From: Apostichopus japonicus
Lineage: Eukaryota; Echinodermata; Holothuroidea; Aspidochirotida; Stichopodidae
Length of the DNA stretch: 64,000 nucleotides
Direction: 5' to 3'
NCBI RefSeq assembly: GCF_037975245.1
Contig: NC_092580.1
Span: 10,684,501-10,748,500 of the forward strand
Shown here: positions 12,601 to 24,600 of the stretch, one piece after another
Layout of the letters: each line of letters starts with the position of its first letter
Position numbering within the stretch: the first letter of the stretch is position 1
Notes under the pieces: generated by a model
What the model was told of the DNA's origin: nothing
What the model saw: only the letters and a program-made list of their open reading frames with translations
The model's database searches: none
Program-made: the position numbers and the translations under genes

Positions 12601-15600
12601 TTACTGAAAAGGTAAATATTACTATAAAATATATTCTGGCCAAGAAACCCTGATAAAAGTTTGCATAATCAAACCTTATAAATAACATACGACCCCAACT
12701 TTTTCGTTCTTTATCACAGCTACGTTGGATACTGTATGTGGCGAGAAAGTACTTCGCAGCCATTGATTTCAACTTTCACAGAAACCGTCCCAAAGAGAGA
12801 TGGAGATGGGAATGATGAGTAAGTGTTTATGTCTATGCCCTCATTATATGCTTATTTAATATGTGTAGTGGATGGCATTAGATGTACAACCCATTTCAAA
12901 TGATACCTTTTAGGCACACTTCTGACTCACTTCACAACAGAATATTTACATTATTACCATAGATGCAATTGGTGGTTTGTGGATTCGTTTATGTCTTAAA
13001 CCAGAGGTTAAATGCATAACTAAATTGAAACACTTTCAAGGTATTTACCTAGTAAATGAACATACAGTTCTACACTCCTTTTGATGATGTTAATTGTTTC
13101 TAGGTAGTATTTCATAGTGAAAACCATAAAGATTTAATTGACAGCAGCCTTAGAGCTTTATTGAAGATATTTGTTAAAATACCCTGAGTTGATTATCTGG
13201 AGGTGCACAAAGGAATATGCAAATCACAACCACCTCTTATGATTTCTTTTCAGGGTCAAGGTGAAGTACTCCACAGCCACCAAACAATGGCATCTGGTAC
13301 CTGTGCAAGAGCCCAAAACCTAGGGATACATTCTGCATTTCTGGAGAACATTGTGAAAGTTCTGGTAGTTAATCTATGTTCATCCAAACAGGCTTGATAA
13401 ACCCTATTGATGAACCAAAAAATTATACCAAGACTGTCCACCGTCCATAAGCCAACAATTGAAGACTTTACAGAGCACACATAATCAATGGTTGTAGATT
13501 CTTAAGCTCATTTCCACAAATATATGATATGATTAATCAAACATTAAACAGTGGAAGTAAAATTATTATTGGCAGTTAAAAGATCGGTTTGACAAAAGAA
13601 CATTCAAAACTGTACTATAATTTGCTATTTTCTTTCCCATTCGTTATCACAGCTTGCATTAGACCAAATGTTATGGATGTAAGCTCTTTAATTTCACAGG
13701 AGATAAAATACTGCAAGCAAACATCAAACATCGTTGTTAAATTGATGCCCATAAAATTAAATCTCACCAACTGAAGTCACCAAAATGGTATAACACTTCT
13801 GAAGTTGTGCGTATAGTACATTTCTGGTGAAAGTGAGACACGTGAGGCAGTTTTTGTGGACATATCGGCGAGGTATGGATAGTTGCTTTGGAAGAAAAAC
13901 TATCCCATTTTCCACAACTACCTATCCTTTGTTTTTCAAAGTTGTTCATGCATATGACATTGAGAAGTGTAGTCTCTATAGGTCAATATATTAAGGCCTA
14001 CATATGTCAAAATAAACATGTCTAGCATGTATTGTCTTTCCCTTAAACAATATTTGGTCCTTTCCGTACCCTCAAAGAAAGTTATCTTACAATCCATGAT
14101 ATGCATTGAAAAACATAAATGTTTCTTAATTTGAATATGTTTTTCTAAAATATGCCAACTTTAATTCCTGCGTACTGTAGTGACAATCCTCTGATGGAAA
14201 CATGTTCCTTATGCACCAAACTGCACAGGATGGGATGACTATACTATTGTAACGTCCAGTTCTGACGGCTTTCCAGTAAATAAAGGGCCGATATGCAGTG
14301 TACCTGTAGGTACTACAACATGTCCTGTGTCCCAGTATCAGTAGGTTATATCTTTGGACCATCGCCAGATTCAAAGCTTCAGGTCCATTATTAATGACCG
14401 AAAATGAACGTTTGTTTAATGTAGGAAGCAAATGTCTTGATATGATCTGCTTGGTTCTCGAGTTCTAAATGAATGTTATGAAGGGGCTCTTGCAACCCTA
14501 ATCTCAAATATAAATTAGCATGTAAAACTAGCAACATTATCCACTATAATATTATTTAGCAACTATTGTCAGCCAATACTCATAGCTAGTACAGTAACTA
14601 GGTACAGTACCTCTTGATTACAGTTACACCTCTCTTTAAATGACTCCAATTCGTCATGAAGATAACAAAGAAAGGCCATGTTAGGGTATATCAGTAGACC
14701 TACTTACAGCAAAAAATTACTAGATACGACTTCATATTAGAATTAGTATTAAAGAACTCGCACTCAATGATTGGATACAACAACTACTCTCCCACAACCG
14801 TGCATCAGTAATAACTACTTTGTATTCTTAACATGTGTATCAGGACATGAACAGTAGTTACGAGCCATGAGTACCGGTTCTTTTTGTATACAATTAAGGT
14901 ATCTGCTGTGACACTGTTTTAATGAATACTCCAGAGGCATGCTATGTACAGGAATACTCTAAAATTAGACTATATAAAATGAAATGTTTTTGTAAAATGC
15001 TGTCCACTCTATAAAATTGTCCTAAATAATAGAAGGGAGTTATTTTCTGTATGGCTGATGTGATGAATTCTCTCACAAAGACTCACATTGGTGTTGCCAT
15101 ATATATACATTTTTAAAAGTTCACTAAATTATAAGATCACTTCTCCAAAATAAAGTATGATTTATGGATATTGTTTGCAACATATGCCTCCAAAAAATGT
15201 ATGGCAAGTTGTTAATTCAATCACACCCTAATATTAGCCTCGTCGTCATTGTAAAATGTTCACAAAATTGGATTAATAAGGGGATTAGGGGAGGCATTAA
15301 ACCCAGTTTCCTCTCCCACAATGGATCCATCGCAAGGTTTCACAATAGAAAGAAAGTTTCAGTGAGATCTGGCCAGTCAATCTCATTACACTGTTCCTGC
15401 AGTAGGCTTTACTCTGACAAAATATGGTAGGAAAATTGTACCAATTAATAGTACCGGACTGGTTGCCAGGGGTACTTGGTATGCACCCCAGCCTTGGCCC
15501 CTGAATCATCAATTTGAAATTAAAAAAGTAAAATTTTGAAACACTTGTCAGATCTCTTTTGTTTCTTTTTCACCTTTTTGTTTTTCTAAATTTTTCCATT

Positions 15601-18600
15601 TTGTAGCTAATATGGGCCTGCCCAATCCCCACCAACCCCCCCCCCCATACCCTTATCTGAAAAATCTGCTACGGTGTCACACTTTTGTCGAAAGCGGAAT
15701 TGTTGATCTTTGGAGGGGAACGCATGTCCCAACAAAATATGTCCCTCCAAGGTGAAGAATATTACACCCATACATATGTCATATAGAATTACCACTATGT
15801 ATTACATCAGTAAAAATAACTAAAAATATAAATCGGCATCACATCATGCACTTGGCCGACCCAAAAGTTATAAATTTGTTTGCCCACAGTGCAGAGGTGA
15901 ACCTTCCATGTGTGTAAAATTACCCACATGTCCGACACTACAAATTGTAACAGGTCATTCCAAGTAGAACATATAACAACTCCCTTGGCATTCTCCAATA
16001 ACTTAAACATCTAGGCCTAAACAGCATTGCACAGTCATTCTACTATGATTGAGGTGAAACAGCTGCCTGAGCTCTCCCCCCCCCCCCACACACACACAAT
16101 GGTACAACCCTTAATCGGACAGAATCAGAAGTTGGAGAAAAATAGAGGGCGCCTGACATTAATTGCTTGGCTGGATTCATTGTGTAGCCCCTTTAAGGTT
16201 TCTCTTCAGTCATGTTGTTGGGAGTCCCTTCCTCAGTAACCATAACTATTATTACATGAAATGCCAATAGTGTGTGTCTACTCTATTTGAATGTGTAACC
16301 CATGGTAACAGAATACTTAAATGTACAGTATAAACTGTGGTATCAGTGATGTTCATATCCTCGGCTGAACTGCTTCTAGTTCTTGCCAACTGACCAGACT
16401 ACAGTAGCTAAAATATGCTACAGTCAGTCTCTTTCAAAAAAAATTGCCTGTGAGAATAATTATTTTTTAGTTATCGTGTTGCCTTTGCAACAGCTCAGTT
16501 TAAATTTCATGATTTTCTTTCTATTTACTGTTATTGTTTTGTATTGTAAGCTTATTTTCCATCTTTTATTTTTCTTTTGCTCGGACAGACAGTTCCAGTT
16601 CGTAATGTTTCTCTGAAAAGCATTAAAAGTGGACATGCAAAGAAAGCCACCACTGAATACAGAGTTCTGTCCAAGAATGAGGACCTTAATTGTGCTCTAT
16701 TAGAAATACAGGTAGATAAATGTAAGTATCTTGTGTGTCGAAGTTGCTTAAAGCAGCTGTCAGTATATATATATTGACCTGGTTGGCAGATCATTTCAAA
16801 CATGTGGAATTGGAAGAACTAGAAGCCAAATGGCTTAGATTTGCAGGGATTTATAGGGCCTTGTGAAAGCCAAGTCAAAAATGATTGCTTGAACAGCCAT
16901 TCCTGCTTGGTTGTCCACTGCAGTAGGCCTACTATCTATGTCCTGCCTGTAACCAATTATGGAGATAGATTTACAGGAGAGCTATGCATCTGAAACTAAC
17001 ACAAAGAAATTTATGGGGCTTATTTTTATCGTTTTTATGCCTCGGTTATACCTGGTAGTAGTACTAAGATATGCTTTAACTGTTCTGTCCCTTTATAGGC
17101 ATGGAACAGATGATGGCAAAACACCTGAGGGTTCAGAGCCAAAGAGCTTTAGGGCCCCTTCACCTCAGAAAGGGACTAAATCTCACTATTGCTTGTTTTG
17201 CTACCTTTAGAGTACCTATCTAATCTTTGGCCCTGCCCCCACCCACCCACCCCTCTCTAAGTTAATCATGACACTGCTGGGAACAGATTTCTTGAAGAAA
17301 TGAATCCATTACTTTTGTAGATTTCTCCTTTACTAGAAGGAATCCTCACAACTTTCAGTCTTGCACCCGAATTTAGTTTTTAATTCAAGGAATACCATAT
17401 ACCTGCACCGACCAATCTATTGTCATTTAACTCAGCATGCTATCTACACTGATCAATCTATTGTCATTTAACTCAGCATGCTATCTACACTATTTACTTC
17501 GTTCCCCACTTACCTGTCTCCCCACAACCTATGCACCGCATTCTACCGTGTCTAGAATGCCCTGGTAATCTTTTAACACTGTACACCCTCACTGGCCCTA
17601 ATGCAACGAGGTAAATGAATCTGGAGGATTCATGTCAATTGGGTGCGCGCGTACCATGTATGGAGGGTCATGTGATGTGTTCCAGGGTGGTACCTTACTG
17701 ATATTTCTCTGTAGCAGTTCGAGAACAGTGTTAGTGACTTCGTGAAAGATTGGTCGGTTCGGACATGGGAACTAACGGCATAAGAAGGTACTGGTACTTC
17801 AGGCCTACGAAATAGTGCTAATATGCTAACGTTCAACCTTATTCTCTTGAATGAAGGCAGGCTTTCTACATAATCTTACTTATTAATACAGCTCTAGGGG
17901 CAAGCTTTGTCTCATATGGCCTAACGTTATTACTACACGCTATAAGTGAATGTAGAAATGGGAAATGTGGGGAAATGTTTAGTTCAGTGCAACTACGGAA
18001 TTCTCCATGGAACAGAGCCTAATGCTGCTCGACGAGTATATAGCTATCACGTTAGGCTACAGGCACGGTTATTGCTAGGTAACGGGTGTCGTCTGCTGCC
18101 CTAAGCACGCAAACACATTAACGTACTAGTTGGATGAAATCATCATGCGTAATAGGGAGAGTAGTATATTAGTACCACCCTGGAACACATCACATGACCC
18201 TCCATACATGGTACGCGCGTACGCGAGTATTTACTGTGTGATAGTTTCTCCAGATTCATTTACCTCGTTGCCCTAATGGCCTTCCTTCATTTTTCTACCC
18301 ACAAAGTGTCTCACTGTGTTTTTCGGAGTTAGAAAAATTTTCGCGAAATTCGCCCGGATTACCTTGGATTTATACTCTAGAAGTTTCCTATCAGGACTTC
18401 TGCACTTCCAAGGATCTTTTCCAGCCTGATAAGTATCCTTTTCTTGTAGGGAAGGGTGTTTTTGGGGGCTGTTTTTAGTGTACACTCTCGCCCATGCGTT
18501 CGTTTTTTCTTACGTAACGTTTTTAGGGTAACAGGTAGTAGCTCTGCGAGACTACTTCGTTCGTTGCCTATACCGCCTTGTTTACGCGGATAGGCATATA

Positions 18601-21600
18601 TTTTCGTATGTACATGTTTCAGCTTTTCTTACTTTCAAAAAATAAGATGTTTGCTTGTTTCATGTACCTTCGTTACTTCTTACGCTTTTGTGTGGGTTTT
18701 CCCCTTGTAGCGTAATTTGTAGCGTTGCCTATACCGCCTTGTTTACGCGGATAGGCATGTTTTTTCCGTATGTACATGTGTTTCAGCTTTTCTTACTTAG
18801 CATAAGATGTTTTGCTTTCATGTACTTCGTTAATTTTTACGCTTTCAGTGTGGGTTTTCACTCTTGTAGCGTAGTTGTAGCCACGTTCCGATATCTCCTA
18901 ACTAGTCGAGATAGTCGGCTCGTTTCGTTGTTTTTCATGTTAAGACGGGAGTATCCTTGATTTCATATATTGTTGTATATTTTCATGTTTCCTCCAGTTG
19001 CTGCTACGTGCGCTCCCTGAGTCTCATGACTTGGGGTGTACCTCGTAGACTTGTTCCCCCCTCCGCTGGTTCGCGGTTAGGGGGTTCTCTCCCATATATA
19101 CATGTTTCGTCCTTTTTACAATTTTTTCGATGCATATATGTTTAGTTACGTTGCTTCTATATGTCGGAAGTGTTTCTCCTTGTAACGTATCTTGTAAGCC
19201 GCGAACTCCTATCCAATACTAGGCGGTTAGACGGTTCGATTACGTTGTTGTTGTTTCTTGTTGAACCTTCATATATTTGTACATATTTTCATGTTTCTCC
19301 ATGGGTTCGCTACTCGTGCGCCTCCTAAGTGTCGGGAGTTTCACTTGGGGCGTATCTCGTAGCCTTGTTCCTCCCTTCCCGCTCCGTACGCGGATAGAGG
19401 GGTTCTCTCCCTTGTATACATGCTTCGTCCTTTTCCTTCATGTATTCTAGTTACGTGTTCGCTTCTAAGTGTGGGAAGTTTTTCACTATTGTAGCGTACC
19501 TTGTAAGCCGCGAGCCTCTAGCGGGGCGCGTTGTTTTTGTCACGTAACTTTACTCTCTGTTAGCATACTCCCACGCTACTTCCTCCTTATAGTCGTTCCG
19601 TTTGATACGTTAGACTATTCGCCGTTAGTCTCTCCTTAACGTGGGTTTCTCAGACATGTCTCGAAGCCACCTTAAATGTGTGAACTGTTCCGAGACCTCT
19701 GTCTAGTCTGTTTTGTTTTCACACCAGACAGTGGCAGCACATCGACACCTGGCTAGCAGGCCGGGACAGGTTAGATCTATCACCGAACCCACAGTTCCCC
19801 TGGAGGGAATCGGAGGAGAGACAGGAGATGAAGAGGAAGTGAGAGAGTTGGTGGGAGTTGAGATGGAGAGAGGGCCGAAGAAGAGAGAGAGAGAGAGATG
19901 GAGATTTTGCCACCCATGGTGCTGGCGTTGTCCGGATGTACCACCAAGGGCTAGGGCAAGGGCAAGGCTCAAGGCCAACTAAAAGCCCATGTGAGAGAGA
20001 GAGATGGAGATTTTGCCACCTAAGGTGCCGGCGTTGTCCGGATGTACCACCAAGGGCTAGGGCAAGGCTCAAGGCCAACCAAAAGCCCATGACAAAGACG
20101 GCCAGAGCGGACAGTCCGTCCGGGTCGCAGAGAGCGGCACCCGTTGTGGTGCGCGCAAAGAGAGGGGCTCCGGAGAGCCAGGCCCGGCGAGACCTCAGAA
20201 GGAGCCCGGAACAGACGTTCCCCTCCGACCCAAGGAAGGCTAGGCTCAAGGCCAATAAAAAGCCCATTAGAAGTTCCGACCGGAACGGACAGAATGTCCG
20301 GGTCGAGGAGAGTGGTACCCGGCGTGGTAAGCACACAGAGATAGGCTCCGGGAGCCCGAGTCCGGCGAGAGAGGCCGGAGGAGAGAGAGAGAGAGGAGAA
20401 AGAAATATTGCCCCCCAAGGTCCCGGCACCGTCCGGATTCTATGACCAAGGGGGAAGGCAAGGGCAAGGCTCAAGGCCAATAAATAGCCCATTTGAAATT
20501 CCGACCGGAATGGACAGAATGTCCGGGTCGAGAGCAGTGGTACCCGGCTAGGTACGCACACAGAGATGGGCTCCGGGGGCCCGGGTCCGACGAGACCACG
20601 GGTCCAGCGAGACCTCACAGGGAGTGCGGAACCGAGGTTCCACTCCGGATCCCAGGAGTCGGTCCCGGAGCCGGGAACCGATGAGATCAACAACTGCTGG
20701 GCCCCCAGAACGGGGTAGTAAGGGCAAACGCCCAATCCGAAAGGAAAGCCGGCTGGAGCGAGGTTCCCACGGCAAACGGAGATATACTTATCCCCAGCCT
20801 CAAAGTTAATCCCGCCTCCAAGAGGGGGAAGAGTCTCTTTCATCAGGGGAGTGTTGCCCCCGGAACTAGCAGCTTGAGCTGCGACGACAGGTTCGAATCA
20901 ATTGTGGAAAGACACTGCAATCGCTACACCATTTATCATTACACATCCCGAATGTGTGTTTAATGAGTACCAGCAGAAACCAGGACATGACATAGATTTC
21001 CTGGGCATTCATGGGTCATATTCTCCTCGCTAATTATTTTTCTCTCTCGTTATAATTCATCATCACATGTCTAGGTTTGAAACCTTGCTTATGTTTTGTT
21101 GTTTAAAACGCTTGTGGAACCCCCTCCAGAGCATGTTAAAAGGCGCAAACTGAAGCGATTCTAGTACAATCTCGTTACTTAGTACCTTGGCAACCTGCCA
21201 AGAAGAGAACGTTCTCGAAGCTTGGCAAAGTGCCAGGAAAACAAGCCTTCTAAGAGTCTTGGCAAACTGCCAAGACAATATACCCGCGCTGTATATTTGT
21301 TATGAGAGGAGGGGGGCCAAGCAGTCACCTGGATTGACACGTGTAAGCTCAACGTTTGCTGCAACGAGCTGTCGACTACGTGAGCGATCCCATGGAATAA
21401 ACCTCTCTCTCTATTTTTTGGGTGAATTTCCAAGACAAACGCGTTAGTAAGTTGGAAAAGGGGTAGGATAAAACCCCAACAAAGGTACAAGCGCTAACGC
21501 GCTCCGAGCATACAGTATGCGCTTCGTGAATAATGTTCGATGTTCCGACATTTTAAGCACAGTTGCATTTCGTAGCACCTGATAGCCTAGTCGTGGCTAT

Positions 21601-24600
21601 GCGCTAGGTGGTTTCAATAGGAAGTTGGATACTTCTACTGTACTACACTACGAAATTGACACGTCTCGACATGGAGAGATTTGAGGAGTAACGGGTACGT
21701 TATCATAACATTTATTACGTGTTTATTACGTTAAATGTGGTGTGGTAAAAACGTCGACATAACGTTTCTATGAGATATTAATGTTATATTAATGTTATAT
21801 TAATGTCTTAACGTAAATCGTTTTGAAATATGAGTCTGAAAACGTTTTCGGTGACATACCTCTTACACCACTAATAACGTTACCATAACAAAACACTACA
21901 TGCTTAGTAACGCTTTAGTGTTTGCTGAGTAACTCCCCGGGCTCCGTTAAGCAGCCAGGGATTTATGAGGTGGATTTTCTACAAACCCACCCTCTCACCA
22001 CCTTCACAGCCCCTGTTGGGAGTTTGTTTCTGATGAGTAGGTCTATAGCTCAGTTAGCTCAGGGTTAAAGCCTTTCAGTCATAAGGTCCCCGGTTCAGGC
22101 CACCCCAAGAGTAATGTATGTTGTCCAGCTACAGAGTTGTTGACTTTTCATAATCATGGACGTTAAATTTGTATGTAAGAGACTGACTTCAGTCAGCTTG
22201 CAGCTTGGTTAAGCCAGTGAGGCTTCTTCTCAAGTTCCTACTTGCAGGATGATCCTAAATACGTTCTTAAATACATACATTTAATTGTAGGAGTCACATA
22301 AACAGTAGCATTGTAGCTTTGTTTAAGATTCTGATGAAGCAAACTATCCATTCAGTACTCAGTCTCATTTTTTGTAGCAGGGTAGCATTGTTTAAGATTC
22401 TGTACTCACTCAGCAGAGTGAGATTCTGTACCTTCAGTACTCATTTTTGGAGAGTACTGTGGTCAAGTGGTGAAGGCAGTGGAATGGTGATCTAAGGCTT
22501 GCAGGTTTGAGTCCTGGCCGGATCATTCAGTTGTTTCCTTGGGCAAGGCACTTTTTCGTCAGTGCAGCTTCCCATCCAGGAGATACTTGTCTCTATGCTT
22601 GACAGGTTTTCGTTGACCGGGGTAATATTGTTAGGCGCCTCAGGCATCATTATCTTTCAATAGGTCTACGCCTTTTCTTTCCCCAATATTATGATTAATA
22701 TTTTTTAGCATGGAAAGAACCTCCATTAAACCTCCCTACAGGGTACAGCTTAGCATCATCAGGACATTCCTTTTCTTCAGAGTTTTCTGATTGCAACGGG
22801 TTGATAACTGAAGGAGTCATCAACGGTACTGTGGTACTGAATCAGTACTGCGAGTGCGGCTGTCCTGCAAGCGCTAACAAGGTCACCAAGCAGGCCGCTG
22901 TCCTTGACTTCTTTAGCAGCAGATACACAGGGTTGGGTTCTCTGGAGCCCTCCGGCGCCCAGGTACGGGGCTTTTGACTACCATCCTCTCAGACAACACG
23001 ACGGTGGTAACATACTGTAGCTACGTCAACAGACATGGTGGCACCAGGTCAGAGAGATATTGCCGTCTGGCAAGGGAGACCCTCACCACAGCTACAGAAT
23101 CTGGCATGGCCCTACAAGTCTCTCAGATAGCCAGAAAGGAGAATGTGATGGCCGATGCTCTGCCCAGGGGACAGCTCCACCCTGACGAGTGGACCCTTTC
23201 GCAACGAACATGAAGTAGGTGTTTCCACATGTTCAGCAGACCTCTGATAGACCTGATTGCGACACAGGGCAACAATGGGCTGCTCATCTTTGTTCATGCG
23301 GCCCACCCGCAGGCCTTCCACATAACGCCAGGTCCCTGTCGCGAAACGGACCGGAAGCTTACATCTTCCCCCTCTTGGCATGGTCAGCCATCATAGTGGC
23401 CCCGCTGACCCCGGTTCGGGCAAAAGTTATCCAGCTCCTAGCGGACGAGCCAGCGATCCTGCCGGACAAACCACAGTCGGTTGTCCCATAGACGGGGCGC
23501 TGGCTCACCCGAACAGCAAGGGCCTACAATTAGGTGCCTGGAAATTGTCTGGTGTTTCCTTAGACAAAAAGGACTTTGGCCGCCAGAGTGAGAACAACCT
23601 TGGTACTTACGTTTTCTGCCTATGGAGATTCGGAGTATGCCGAACGAGACAGACTCTGCCTACCATGGCCTTTCTAACCTTGATCGCCGACTCCTTACCC
23701 ACACTGTTCCAAGAAGGGAGGCAGGGTTTAGACGATCAAAAACTTTCGTTCGGCTGTTGCCGCCTTCCATCAGGGGCTTCCCCTACGGCTCCACGCCAGG
23801 CAGCAATGGCTCGCCTTGACTAAGGTGCCTTCAGTCCTACGGTTTGTGGGGTGCTGATAGTTCTCGACCCCTCCTTCGCTAGAACCAGGTTTGGGCTCTC
23901 CTACCGGGAGACATCATCATCCCAGAGATCAAGACCTTCTCTTTGATCCCCGAGGACAGACTACAGTATGGTTTCCCATTAGGGCACTGAAGTGGTACCT
24001 CAACAGAACACAAGATCTCTTGGGTACTTCGACATCTCTGTTCTTCCTCCTTCGAGTGCCCCACTCAGCAGCCTGGGAGGATACCTTGTCCCGCTGTTTG
24101 GTGGAAGCCATCCGCCCTCTGGCTACAGGTCCAGGCAGATCCATGGCTCACAACAGCAGGGGTTTCACTGCTTCTACAGCCCTGTTCGCAGGTTTTCCAA
24201 TAGTGGACATCTGCAAGACGACGGCGTGGAAGACTCCAATCGCTTCGTCGCCTGCTACTTATCGGACATATCACAGGCCGATTTGGCTTTGGTCGCTCGA
24301 TGATACGAGCTCCGGGGGTCCCACCCCTCGGGCCTCCCACCATCGGACAGTGCCACTCGGTGCATAGGTTGTGGGGAGACAGGTAAGTGGGGAACGAAGT
24401 AAATATTATAAAACTTACTGGTTTATATATTTACGAGTGACCCACTTACCTGTCTCCATTTCCCGCCACCCTCCCCCGAGGGAGGTGGGACGCAGCCGGA
24501 CGGGGGAGCGGTCGTTCGACCTGACTCATGACTCCTTGTCGATAGACATCGCCACCCCCTGGGTTGCCTGCGGCTACTTGTCTATCGGTGGGTGTTGTTT

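Larger units (their letters stand above)
20846..22870. other. Sequence in place of the reverse transcriptase segment of the DIRS element
   Basis: Between the gag-like part and RNase H no reverse transcriptase motifs could be read in any frame. The stretch holds three short palindromes of the type cttggcaa..ctgccaag (21183-21277), a tandem attaatgttat run (21777-21804) and two tRNA-like SINE fragments. It is probably foreign or heavily rearranged. Confidence 0.45.

Noticed and set aside
12476-12772. 98-codon frame on the - strand
   Set aside because: It overlaps the better supported + strand exon 12720-12818 and lacks coding features.
16712-16713. Earlier donor cag|gtagat for RPUSD3 exon 6
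   Set aside because: It would leave phase 0, but exon 7 needs one nucleotide to avoid a stop. The gtaagt donor at 16722 satisfies this.
19719-20843. 374-codon open frame on the - strand, rich in SLALALGG and LSLSL repeats
   Set aside because: It lies opposite the gag-like region in GA-rich tandem units. Composition is low-complexity and the same units keep several frames open.
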